From Parasponia andersonii (lineage: Eukaryota > Streptophyta > Magnoliopsida > Rosales > Cannabaceae): a stretch of 64,000 nt of DNA. The notes under the pieces were generated by a model. That model made no database searches, was not told the DNA's origin, and saw nothing but the letters and a program-made list of their open reading frames with translations. The translations under genes were made by a program, and so were the position numbers. This document shows positions 47,395 through 59,067 of the stretch, piece after piece; position 1 is the stretch's first letter, and the number at the start of each line of letters is the position of its first letter. The stretch spans positions 108,429-172,428 of the forward strand of contig JXTB01000402.1 in the NCBI GenBank assembly GCA_002914805.1, read 5' to 3'.

Positions 47395-49613
47395 CTATAC
47401 GGAAGGGCTCACGCCACTATCTCTAGCTTTGGTAGTATCCCTCCTCCAACTTTGGACAAGCTCGACCACATCCTCGCCAAGGATGGAGAAGTCAAAGTCT
47501 GGATACTCGCAGAAAATATTGAAAATGATGGTCGACGAGGCGATATCACTAGCTTTATCTTCGAGCTCTTTGACTTCAATCACCTTGAACTCTTCAATAG
47601 CTTTGTGAACCGCCTCAGTGGTCGCCTCCCTCATGCGATCCGGATGCTCAGAGATGGTCTTCTCAAGCTCTTTGACTTTCTCCTCGAGCTTCTTCTTCTC
47701 GAGCTTCTCCTTGGCCAGGTCTTCAAGCAACTGCTGCTTCTCCAAGTTGAAGGCCGTTTTCTCCTCCTCCCGAGCTTTCTCCGAATTCTCGAATGCTTGG
47801 GTTATTTCTTCAACTTTTTCGGCCTTCTCCAAGTATTCGAGAACCGGGTCGTGCATCAGGACAGCAGCAGCCGCGGTCTGAAAAATCAAGTCATTAATAC
47901 CAGGAGAATATATTCGAGGAAAGAATAGAAAAGTACTTACATTGGCCAGCATCCTCATCGCGGAACCGAAAGCGACCTTGGCAGATCGTCGCTTCATCCG
48001 CTCCCAGCCTTCCTCAGTCGTGAAACGATCAATGAAGGTTGCGCTCATACCAGCCTTCTCTAGTAATTGGTCGAGGAGTGCGAAGAGCTCTTCATCTTTA
48101 TCTACCATGATCGATTCCAAAGAAGTGGCAGCCTCTCTAGGTGGTTCGGGATGGCTCGTTGGCTGAGGCTGTAGTGGAGGCGAGCTTGCTGGGAAGTCCT
48201 CGAAGGCAACTTTTCTTTTCTTGGAGCTATCAACCTTCTCTTTCCCTTTCAATGACAGAGTACTCTCGGGTGTCTTGGTTTTTGCCATGGACCCGAGAGT
48301 TGAGGGTGGTGCTCGCAAACTGCTACCGATAACTATCTCTGTACAGATATGTTAGTGAGTGAGGAGATATAATATAAAGGTAATTAGAATGCATATATAT
48401 GATTACCTTCTTCTTCTTGTGGAGCTAGTTGAGGAGCTGGTGTGACGCTGTCTCTGGAGAGGAAGGTTCTGAGGTTGGAAGGGTGGCTGGTGCTTTTCGT
48501 CTCCTAGTTCTGGAAGATGAGGCACCTAAATCCGTCCGTTTCCTTAGCTTCTTCTTCAAGCTCGAGGGTTTAGATGAAAGGACCTGGGGATCTGGGAACG
48601 CGGCTCCCTTTGGAAGCAGACCGCAAGCGACCAGGTTATTTGATGTGCCTAGTACCTTCCAATTAAATTCCTCAATTGGAAGGTCGTTGATTTTATATAC
48701 CCTTGCGAGCTGCTCCTTGGAAAGTCCGATTCGATCACTGTTGTCTACGATGACATTCGAATCCGATCAGTATAAAAGCAACAAAATAGAGAGGCGATGA
48801 ATTGGAAGACTACCTACTGGGATTTTGAAAGAAGTCGTTAGCCGCATAGTCAAAGTGGAAAAATGGATTTTTCCATTTTCCCATGTTGTTGCGAACCCCG
48901 TAGATCGTTTTTATTGCCTGATTCGACCATTTGCCCGCATAGAAGAAGCCAAGATCTGACAGGTTTTATTTCACTTGGTAAAACCAAGTAAATTCTTCAG
49001 GAGAAGGGGTCTCTAAACCTAATTTATGGTACAGTATATACAAACCTACCATATATCTATAGGTATTATGAGTCAGTTGAAAAGGGACGACCCCATAGTA
49101 GTCAATGATTGATTTTATATACGGATGAAGTAGGAGATGGATGCCACACTTGAGAACTGCTTCAGAAAAAGAAGCGAGTCCACATGGTGGAGTGTGTGGT
49201 CGGTTGAATTCCATAGGTAGGCGAAGGAGTATGGCGATCTTATAGCTGCTCGCAATTTTACTGAGTTTGTTCGATGTGTAGCTTGTCGTTATATTAGTGC
49301 ATGACCAATTCCCCTCTACGTATTGATAGCCCGATGAAAATGTAAGGGCATCCCTGATATGTCGGGGCCACTAGTCCTGGGGGAGATCGCCTGTGCGAGA
49401 ACTACTTTGCCTGACCCCTGTTATTTCAACCTCGGGTTCCGGCTCAAGATAGTCTTCAAGGTTAATGGAGCTAACACTCGAGTCAGATTCTCCAGAAAAC
49501 GCATTCCCTTCCCTAAATTCCTCACTACTAGACATCTGAAAAGAAATACGGATGGATTTAGTCCTATGCGAGCATCGAGAATTCTCACTATGCCAGTTAC
49601 TTTGGGAATTCAT
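47395..49613 (-). pseudogene. Antisense ORF of the retroelement ('putative gypsy-type transposon' domain family), decayed
   Basis: Minus-strand multi-exon coding remnant of unknown function, resembling the plant family annotated as putative gypsy-type transposon (Transposase_28). N-terminal part 49613-49374 (acidic, Ser-rich), then an in-frame TAG at 49371-49373. The same frame continues to 49214-48969, holding FSEAVLKCGIHLLLHPYIKS and VVPFQLTHNTYRYMVGLYIL, the conserved domain; a TAA follows at 48966-48968. A middle exon lies at about 48760-48430 (LARVYKINDLPIEEFNWKVL). The last large open segment is 48318-47395. In that segment 47940-47878 has a GTAAGT donor and TTTTTCAG acceptor: a 63-nt intron with no stop, so the 307-residue ORF reads through it. 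Its C-terminal half is a charged coiled coil (EKQQLLEDLAKEKLEKKKLE). Confidence 0.65.
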
Positions 49614-50488
49614 CCTAGGATTGTACTAACAAGCAAGCTCATCGATTTATTCCTAGGTCTACGGATTCATAAAAATTGTTCGAGCAGTTCGTCAGAAAAT
49701 AAATGTTCGAGCAGTTCATCAGATTATAAAATAGGGTATCAGACCCTAGAAATTCTTCTCACAGGTTTCTTTGACCATTAGCTAGTGAAGTCTACTTTAT
49801 GAACCGAAAAAGGGAGAAAAATAATTCCCATTTCAAATTCGTTCAGATATGGGATGTGTTTCTATTCCTAGAAATTGAAATTATTTTTCCGAGAACAGAC
49901 GAAGAACAATAAGAGAGAAGAAATGAACTAACCTTTCTTCGGAAGCGGAGGGATTGAGATATGATTTGAACTCCGTCGGAGAAGGTACTAGAATTGTGCG
50001 AGCTGAAGGACGAAACGGCACTGTAGGATTCTCTGAAACTTTGGGATTTTCTAAGAAAAAATGGAAACAGTGTAATAAAGCGGAAACGGATTGATTTCTG
50101 ATATTTATACCGTAAGCACCGTTAAATCACAGCCGTAGATCAAAATATTTGATTTTCAGATCTAAAGGCCGAAGTTCACGCAGGATTTGATTTTTTCCAG
50201 AGATAGATCAGAATCTTTCAAAATTTGAAAAGATTTGGTTTAAAAACGACGGTTGACATCATCGATATCCTTGACTCTCCTCGAGTTCTGCTACCTATCT
50301 GAGAAAAGGCAACACGTGTTTTCGTCTGTTAGAAAAAGATACGCGTGATCTTGAGAAAGGTGAGATTTGAGATCTGGCGACTCTTCGACTCTTCAAGGAT
50401 CTCAAATCTAGGTCGTGACATCGCATTTTTTAAGTTCGCACTCACCTACATTAAAAGGAAGCTCCATTTTGTCCTAAAGAACTAATGG

Positions 50489-50503
50489 AGCTGGGGGGCA
50501 ATT
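50489..50503 (+). other. Polypurine tract
   Basis: GAGCTGGGGGGCAAT directly before the LTR start; the expected primer for second-strand synthesis on the plus strand. Confidence 0.65.
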
Positions 50504-50505
50504 AT

Positions 50506-50961
50506 TGTGCGATCTAAAATCCTATGTCAGGTCGCATGAGTAGGAGTTAAGTTCGACTTCCTCCGTGAAAGTTATGTGCGACCTCCTCCGTGTAAGTTAT
50601 GTGCGACCTTCTCTGTATAAGTTATGTGCGACCTCCTCCGAAAAAAAAAGGAAACAAGTCTCTGCTTCATCAAACAGGTAACCTGCAAGGAAAGGGAAAC
50701 AGAAGTTTCTCTTTCATGATCGACCAGTTACCCGTTTTAAGTGGATACCCAATTATGTTGTTACTCAAATTGTATTACCCGATTGTATAGTTACCCGTTT
50801 TCACAATTAGGAACATTGAGTTACCCTCATCTATATAAAGGGAGCTCAATGTTTCAGACGGGAGGATTCCGATTTTCTGATTTCTAAATTCTAACTTCCG
50901 ATTTGAGAGAGATTTCCAGATGAGACAATTGTAACTCTGAGTGATTGTAATTATACATCAT
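50506..50961 (+). repeat. 3' LTR of the Tat/Retand-like element
   Basis: Starts TGTGCGATCTAAAATCC just after the polypurine tract. It carries a four-copy 25-bp tandem repeat and a TATA box at 50832-50840, and ends near ATTATACA. The right end is approximate because no second LTR is available to align; the U5 part looks short and may be truncated. Confidence 0.55.
50546..50642 (+). repeat. 25-bp tandem repeat in the LTR
   Basis: Units of GTTATGTGCGACCTCCTCCG plus five bases start at 50571, 50596 and 50621, with a diverged copy at 50546. They lie upstream of the TATA box, the usual place for LTR enhancer repeats. Confidence 0.8.
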
Positions 50962-52832
50962 AAATATATATATATATATATTACAATAAAAACTACAAAA
51001 AAAATATGCACTATAATATATATGAAACTATTTATAAAACTAATTTATTTGGGCGGTCTAGTTTGAAACCTAATACTTTTTCCAATCTACAAACTAAATC
51101 AAACTGCTCGGTTTGCGATTTTTTCAATCTGTCATCGACTGTGAATTCTCTATAATTGCACAGATTAGTCTAGATTGTTGTGGGCTAGCTAATTTATGAA
51201 GTTTGGCGATTTTTTTAACAACCCTAAGTGATTTATATTTACAATGTAACTTTTGCCTATAGTTTATATTTATAGTATAAATTTATACATGTGGCATATA
51301 TGTTGAAATGAATAATGATTTTTAGGTATATTTTTTATTAATAAGATGTGTACTATAGTATATAGTTTATGTATAAAATATGTGTGGCTTTTAGTTCTAC
51401 AAAAAGGGATATAAAAGGGTTATTTATGATATCAAAATAGATTACAAATATCTAGGAAAACATACCTGGATATTTATGAACTTTTCCAATAAAATTGGCC
51501 AATTTCTTAAAGGGTCTGATATCATGTTATACAACCTTTATGCCATTTTTTCTTGGGATTCTTTTAAAATTCCAGGCTCAAAGTACCAAAAACTGAGAAA
51601 TCCTAGATGAGCTATTTTTTTTTAAATCTCGGATTAACTTAAAAAAATATCACTTTTAATGAATATTTAGAAATATAATACTTTCCTTAAAAATTGATAT
51701 TTTTTAGTGGTAAATAAGGGTAACTAATTTAGTTACTTGATAGTAACTTGATTGGTTACTTCAAGTATTTTATCAATTAATAAAAAATAGTATCTTTCTT
51801 AATATTTTTTAAAGTGGTATTATTCTAATTAAATTCAAGGATTTTCAAACAATTTCAAAATCTGGGATTTTTCAATTTTTTTTTTTGAAAAATTGCCATA
51901 AAAAATCAAATTTATTCTTCTCTTCGAGAAATTTGCACCTGATTCCCATTTTTTATATTTTATTTTCATAAAAAAACGTTTTCACTTTTCTTTTTCACAA
52001 GTCCCCATTGTTATGATATTTATGTGTAAAATATGAGTGGTATATATTTACAATGTAAATTTATATTTATTCGTGTGTAAAATATTAGTGATCTACATTT
52101 CTCCAAAAATAGATATAAAAAAAGAGTATTGGTGAAATAAAAATAAAAAATGGGTATTTATGGAAATATGGTTTGAAAAACGGATATTTATGAAGTTTTC
52201 CCCTTTCTCTTTGTTGATTTTGAAAATTTACACCTAGTATCCATTTTTTAAAACTTTTTTCATAAATTCCTATTTTTATAGTCCACATTTCATATGTCAA
52301 ATATGAGTAGTCCACATTTACAATGTAAATTTTATCTGCGAGGTATACATTTCATATGTAAAATATGAATGATATACCTTTTCAAATGTATACTAATTTT
52401 TAGTGTAATTTTTATTCATGAAATATAGACTGTCATATATATATTTGATGTATGAAATACATATCGTGTTGTACATTTCATGTGTAAAATAGTGGTGGTC
52501 TATATTTCTCTACTAAAGATATCAAAACGGTTATTTATGAAATAAAAGTAAAAAACAGATATTTATAAACTTTTTCTCGTCGATTTTGCTCGTTGTAAAT
52601 TGGGCCAATTGTCATATGAATGATTTGGAACCCTACCAAACGACATTTATGAGAAAATGACATGGATGAGACTAACTTGGGGCAAAATGACCTTTTGTGC
52701 ACTTTTCTAAAAATGACAATTTTAGGAGTTTTAAAGACTTCTTGAGCATAAGTCAATAGATTCTTGACCATAGAAAAAACCATTGCTTAGTAATTTTTCA
52801 TGGTTAAGAAGTTATTGACCATAGGTCAAAGT
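50962..52832. other. AT-rich stretch of imperfect repeats, no gene
   Basis: Phrases such as TTTACAATGTAAATTT and TGTGTAAAATAT-AGTGGT recur several times between 51230 and 52520. 51600-51885 is a fold-back of about 280 bp (AAATCTCGGATTAAC ... AAATCTGGGATTTTTC with inverted AATATCACTTTTAA). The stretch is probably layered MITE debris. Minus-strand ORFs of 76-82 aa here are composed of these repeats. Confidence 0.5.
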
Positions 52833-54590
52833 TGTTAGTTATTTGTTAGTCCAACACTGACAACCCAAGAATAGGGGTGAATTAGGTTTTAAATTATTTT
52901 AAGAAATTTTTCAACTATTTAAAATCATAGACCATTATTTTGAAACTTTTAAACTAAATCAGCAATAATACAAAATATATAGCAAGTATATTAAGCATAC
53001 TAAATGAAAAAATACTCAATTAAATAACTAGCAATAAAGTAAAGAGTGTAAAAATAGAGAAAGTGCAAACTCAATTTTTATGAGGTTCGATAAACACGAC
53101 GGTTTACCTACGTCCCTGGCCTTTGGTAACTTGCTTTGAGCTTCTACTATTCGAATCAAGATTGTAGGCTGACCGATCCTTGTATAAATGGAGTGAATTC
53201 TTCTTAGGCTCACCCACTTCTTTATAATAATCTTGACTCCGACTCTATCACGCCTAACCTTGGATTGTTTTGACTCTGCTGCCAATCCTCATCTACACAG
53301 ATTGTTTAGACAATGATGCTGATCTCACAAACATACGGGTTGTTTAGACTCCAGTGAGAACCTCACCTACACTCGGGTTGTTTAGACTCCGGTGGTAACT
53401 TTACCTATGCAAGGTTATTTATAATTCTTGTGCGAACCATACCTCACACTCAATGGTTTTTTAATATAAAAGTGAAAACACTTAAGAACTCTCCTCACTA
53501 AATAATGAATACAATTTTGGCTTAGGAAATTTGAGAACAATGCACAATGAATGATCTAAGATTGGCTCAATATGATTTGAAAGTTGATTCAATATAGAAA
53601 TATGTATTTGTACTTTGAAGTAGTAGAATAATAATTTCAGTTCATGTAAAGTCTTTTTCAAGTGTTAAAATAGCTTATATTTATAGGCTTGAGTAAAAAC
53701 TAACCATTTATAACCGTTAGATATACTATTAGCCATTTTGGAAGACCGAAAGTGATTTTTGGTAAAACGAAAATACTAGCCGTTAGTAGTGGTTTTTTAT
53801 GGTCAAATTTTGATGGTAACATTTTTGTTACTGCAATTTTTAGTAGACTAGTGGAATTTTCGGTAGACCAAAAACCTTATATATTTTGGCAGTTTCAGCT
53901 TTTGGCTAGTTTTGAAATTTTGATAGCTTTTGGTGTTTTTAAAAAAATGACTTCTAAACTTGTTTTAAACACTTTAAAAGTATTAGAAATCAATTTGAAA
54001 AGAGTGGCAATTACAAACTTATTTTAGTTTCACAAAGATGTTTAATAATAATTTAGAAAATATTTATACTGAAATATGTTCTAGTTTGCAAATAGAAAAT
54101 CTCTTTTTAGCCTATATCAAATAATCATTATTTCAAATATATTTGTAACTTATTTAAACTTAGAAATCATGTTTTGAATTATTTAAACTTAGAAATCATG
54201 TTTTGAATAATTTTTTGCCTATTCAAAAAAATTATTTTCTATTTTCAATCTTTTATAATAAAATAACTATTTTAAACTTAAAATAGTTTGAAAACTCTTT
54301 CGAAAAGTATGAGTGAATACAAAGAGAATTTATGTGCAATAAACTAAATCAAATATTAGACTAAATATGAAATATACCTTATCTAGGCATAGTCTTGTAT
54401 CTTGATTGTTCATCTTCAAGCTTGATTCTAATAAGTCCAATATGTATCCATCTTTAAGCTTGATTTCTTGATTGACTTGAGTTAGAAATTTTAAAACTAT
54501 TTTATTACACACTCAAATTAAATCATTAGTACTAAATCAAATATTTGTTATCTTCAAAATAAGAGTGAGTAAGATTGAAACCTTAATTTA
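52833..54590 (-). repeat. 3' LTR of the Sirevirus-like element
   Basis: Plus-strand start TGTTAGTTATTTGTTAGTCC. Alignment with the right LTR continues to CCTTAATTTA at 54590. It contains four tandem ~38-bp units (53255-53430). Minus-strand ORFs here (53028-53285) are LTR sequence. Confidence 0.8.
53255..53430. repeat. 38-bp tandem repeat inside the Sirevirus-like LTR
   Basis: Units around GGGTTGTTTAGACTCCGGTG and CACCTACACTC have their TTGTTT at about 53265, 53302, 53340 and 53378. The right LTR has the same array at 61760-61960 with one additional unit (CGGATTGTTTTGACTCCGGT at 61921). Confidence 0.75.
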
Positions 54591-54900
54591 TCTCCACATT
54601 TCTAATGATGACAAATATTGATTTATGATATAAAAGAAAATATAAAATAAGGATATGCAAATATAAAATGTGACAAGTTTACCTTAATCCTTACTATATT
54701 TTAAACTCCATCTCAAAATATACTAGACAAAGTTAAAGGGTTTGCTCCGCCTTTTTAACTCAATTAAACATCATAAGCATATTAGGAGAAAATTAAAAAT
54801 GTGTATTGAACAAAGTTCTCCCCTCTTAAAATATGCAACACTCATACATAAATCTTGTTATTCTCATATTCATAAATCAATATAATTCTCCCCCTTTTGA
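54591..54900 (-). other. Multiple polypurine tracts before the 3' LTR
   Basis: On the minus strand, purine-rich runs recur: AAAAGGGGGAGAA (54898-54886), AAGAGGGGAGAAC (54828-54816), AAAAAGGCGGAGC (54756-54744) and the tract touching the LTR, AGAAATGTGGAGA (54603-54591). A TCATCATTAGAAATG context before the last one matches the typical Sirevirus tract wording. Confidence 0.65.
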
Positions 54901-57279
54901 CGTCATTAAAAAGATTTAAAAAAATTTCAAATAAGATGTCGTATAAAAACTAATCTATCTCTTTAAAATAAGATTTTCTCCACATATATTCATGATATTA
55001 CTTTTCTCTATTTGAATTCATGACAAAAGTACAAGAAAGAGTAATACACAAACAATTTTCTCTCAACGTGAAAAAATAGTATGACAAGTTATGCAATAAA
55101 AAGATAAGGAGAAATCTAGAATTAAACAATCTTCAAAATAAGAATAATAATATCAAACATAAGATTGAACAACAATATGATTACAAAACGAAAACAAGAT
55201 CATTCTTTTTATTTTTGGTAAAACTTCTTCTATCAATAAAAAAGTATGACAATAATAGTATATTTAAAATAGAAAAGTTGCATCTAATCGAGATCGTGAA
55301 AGCTAAAGAACAAAGTGAAAATAATTTTATTGAATATTTTGAAAGCTCTAGCATAATTTTCACTTGCTGAAAACATATTTCTCTAAGTATAATCAATCAT
55401 AACGCGTAGGAGAAATTCAAATCATTAAAGCATAATAGTGAAATAATTTTTTTTATTTTCATAAAATTAACTATAGAGAGCATATCAAAAGGATGCATTC
55501 ATAAAATATATGACCATTTAGCACAAGAGAATCATAAATATGCTTTCCCTCAATGTATACTTTATAAAAAGAGAGTAAAACTCCACCTTAAACTTATAAC
55601 ATATGCATATAATTATTTGAGCTCATAGATACCACTTGTTAAAAAAATGCTCATGGATACTAATTGTAAAAAAAAATGATACCAAGTTGATACCAATTAA
55701 AGAGATAAATAAAAGATAAGATGACCAACTTGATACCAATTGAATTAATTTAAGTCAAAGCACATTCAATAAATCAAAGTCAAGTTAATACCAATTAACA
55801 ATTGCAAGGTAAAAGCATGAATAAGTAACTAATAAGTAGTATCTAATCTAAACATAACATATTATTAAAGTTTAAACAACCACAAAAATACAAAGCATAT
55901 CTTAAAAACTAATGCACATCTTATATATAATATTCATAAATAATTTGTTCTCGTAAATGTCATAGGATGAAAAAAATCATACGCAAATATTCAAAATGAC
56001 AAAATTACAAAATATAAATATTGAATTCATATGACATGTCATTTTGAGTTCAAATATATCACTAATATTACAATAATTTAATTAAGTATGCATGGCGTTT
56101 GTCATGTAAAAACTATCAAGTATTTGCACAAATAGAAGAGTTTAAGCAATATACATTATGCAATCCATTTGAATCATATATGAGCAATTAATATGTCAAT
56201 CAAAACGAAGTTCATAAATAAAAATTCAAATAAGATCGAAAAAATGTGAGATAATGGTTTGAAAAATGCTTAAAACACTTCAATTTACGACCTACTGTGA
56301 GTTTTTAATAGACCGAAAATAGCTTTTTGGTCTGTCAAAATTGGTAGAGAGATAGAATAATATAGGCCAGTTTTTAGTAGACCGAAAATATTTTTGGTTT
56401 GTTGAAAACCTTATTTTTGCTGGTTTTTGAAAGTTTTTGTTTGAAAAGAGAGAAACATTTTAAATCATCAACTAAAACATTGGAAAAACATCATTTGAAA
56501 AGCATGAAATCATTTTTAAAGGTTTGAGCAAAACATACAATATTCAAACAAATAACTCAATAGAATTCATCATAATCAACCATACCATTTTTTTTTTGTT
56601 TCAATGTCTTCATAAGCTTTAAGTACTCAAGCTCAAACTATTTAAGAAGACATACCTTGATTGATTGATGAAAATCATATCATTCTAAAAAGCTCTTCAT
56701 CTTCATTGTGTCGAGGTTGGACTTAATTATAATATTTTGATTTGTCTTTAAGCTCTAATATATTCAAGCTTAATACCATACCTACAATAATAGTATCTAT
56801 GTTTTTCTCCTTGGAAGAGTCATTAGTTTCATCAAATATCACATGCATAGATTCATCTACTATTCAGTTCTGTGTTGAAAAACTCTCTTTATGCATTACT
56901 AGAGTAGAGTAACTAGAAAAAGTATTTAGAAACAAAATTTTCAAAGTTGTCTTTGGTGTATTAAAAAATAAAGTATTTGCATCCAAAGACTCTAAAATAA
57001 CCAATATTGGATTTTTGATTATTTCAAAACTCATAATGGTATTTTATTTAAAATAAGTCTAATCAACCCCTAATTTAAAATATAACAATTAAGGTTGATG
57101 ATTTTGGTAATATTTTAGTAAAACAATTGTATTTGAAATGGTCAAGGTCGTTTTAAAACTAATAAAGAAAATCATGTAAACCTTTTTGAAAACTTATCAA
57201 CTAACTCAAAAGCATAATATGTTTCAAAAATAATTAACTTAATTTCTAAAGTGACATGCTTTACAAATCTTATTATTTT
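54901..57279 (-). other. Inner 3' part of the Sirevirus-like element, mostly non-coding
   Basis: No readable RT or RNase H. Near 56930-56780 the minus strand has phrases of the integrase-RT linker (STQN..MNLCM, KLMTLP) broken by stops. 56280-56450 contains phrases shared with the LTR (GTAGACCGAAAAT, TTGGTTTGTTGAAAACC), suggesting LTR-derived or rearranged sequence. An env-like ORF, as in some Sireviruses, is not visible. Confidence 0.45.
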
Positions 57280-58459
57280 TAAAATTTAGACTAGATAAGT
57301 CATAACAAGATTCCTTTAGTAAAGGTTTGAAATTGTACCCATATTAGCATGTCTAAGTTTTAAATGCCATACTCAATAAAAGTTTCTTTTTTTTAAATAA
57401 AAAAAATATCTTGACTTGAAAATATTTTCGCAATAATAAAAATAATAATTTTTTATTAAAAGATATAATCTCATTTGTTCAAATTTCAAATTAAGAAAGA
57501 ATAATACAAACTTCAGTAACCAAATCACATAATTGACAAGAATTGAGCATATTAGATTTCTAGCAAGATATTCTCAAAAATAGACAAAGAGTCGTTACCA
57601 ATATTATATATGCTAATGATCTTACTTTTTGTGTTGTCTTCAAAAATAAAATATCCACCATGATTTTTTTTGTGAAATTCAGAGTTTGGTGAAGTCATCA
57701 GTCAAGTATTTGGAGCAACCATTTTTCTTGCTTGTTTCTACAACAAAGATTCAAATATAGATTTTTGGTACTCACTTAACTTTAGGTCTTTGGGGGTTAG
57801 GCTTTGAATTTTTTGATACTCATTTTTGTTTGATACCAAAATATGCATTTTTCTTGATATAGCATGAAAAATTTGTATGCCCATCTTGATTATAAAAATT
57901 GCATATTAAGTCTCTACTAGATGTTGTATTGACAAAATAATTTTTGAGATATTTTTTTTTTATGAAAGGTTTATATCATATACTTCCTTTATCAGAAACA
58001 CATCTTTCTCCACCAAGTATTAAATCAAAATTCTTCTTTCCATTGGTGAACTTGTGGATAATGTAGGTTTAATCTAAAACTTTTTCTTTTAGAGAAGTAT
58101 TTTCATTTTTCAAAGATACATATATATTACAAGTCAAAATAACTTCTTTTTCTTTTGAAAATTTCTCAAGTTCTTTTGATAAAAGAGATATTTTCTTCTT
58201 GAGAGCATAATTTTTCAAAACCAGTGATTTGTGGTTATCATGCAATTCATTAAAATCATCAAGTAACTTACTGTATGATAACTCTTCTTCATCACTTTCA
58301 TTGTCAAAGTCACTACTATCATCACTATCATCAAGAAAATCATCATGTAAGTTATTATTGAGTTCAAGAGAGTTTACTTCACCATTGATAGCACTGAAGT
58401 ACATGTTGTCTTCTTGAACTCCTTCATTGCTTTCTTTCATCAAAATCTCATATGTCATG
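57280..58459 (-). pseudogene. Sirevirus-like gag C-terminal part, protease and integrase start, decayed
   Basis: 58458-58069 continues gag after the nested insertion: an acidic patch (FLDDSDDSSDFDNESDEEE) and a coiled coil (NYALKKKISLLSKELEKFSK). Near 57940-57880 a zinc-knuckle remnant reads CNFYNQDGHTNFSC, its second cysteine changed to tyrosine. Near 57740-57700 the protease motif is reduced to KNGCSKYLTDD (D-S-G lost). Near 57420-57280 the zinc-binding pre-integrase domain wording (MGTISNLY, NFKNNKICKACHF) can be read. The core integrase is missing. Confidence 0.75.
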
Positions 58460-59015
58460 TGTCACAACCCAAAACCCAGCCAATGGCAGAACGGGAATTT
58501 CACAAAAAGGAAAAATTCATTAATTTATTTGAGAAGTGTCAAAAGTTCTAATTTTATAAAACAGTCTATTTAAATAAAATAATTAGAATTTGATCCCGTG
58601 AACTATTCATACACTATTAAATATAGATCGAATAATTATTTCAAAATACAAAATCAAATATCAATCCAAGCATCACCATCATCCACAACGAAACTCAAAT
58701 CCTTGAATGGTATACATAAATTCTCAGACAAAATAAAAAGTAGTAATTTTAGTTCAATGCCAATACAAAATCCAAACACCATGATGATAAGCTTCAAGCA
58801 TTACTAAGATAACAAACTACAGTCAAGATGACCTATTACTCCTCTTGATCACCAAGATCGCACTGAACACCACCTGAGAAAGGGAGGAAGGGGGTGAGTA
58901 TAAAATGCCCAGTACGAAAAGTAATTACCTCGGTCGAAAAATATTTTAGTGATGGAAAGTTCATGCATGGTTAGTTTAGTCCAAAACATACATATATATA
59001 ATCCAAACTGGAAAT

Positions 59016-59067
<52 letters not shown>

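Larger units (their letters stand above)
47281..50961 (+). mobile_element. 3' part of a Tat/Retand-like Gypsy element carrying an antisense ORF
   Basis: The plus-strand polypurine tract GAGCTGGGGGGCAAT (50489-50503) is followed by an LTR with a plus-strand TATA box (TATATAAAG at 50832-50840). The element therefore runs left to right, while the only coding sequence (47395-49613) is on the opposite strand. Known Tat-lineage elements (Retand, Grande) have extra ORFs antisense between pol and the 3' LTR, and this arrangement fits. No gag, pol or 5' LTR was found to the left, so the element is 5'-truncated; its left limit is uncertain. Confidence 0.6.

Noticed and set aside
47395-48318. 307-residue ORF considered as a host coiled-coil gene
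   Set aside because: It contains a clear intron, is preceded by more exons with stops, and the upstream exon has a retroelement-associated domain next to a polypurine tract and LTR.
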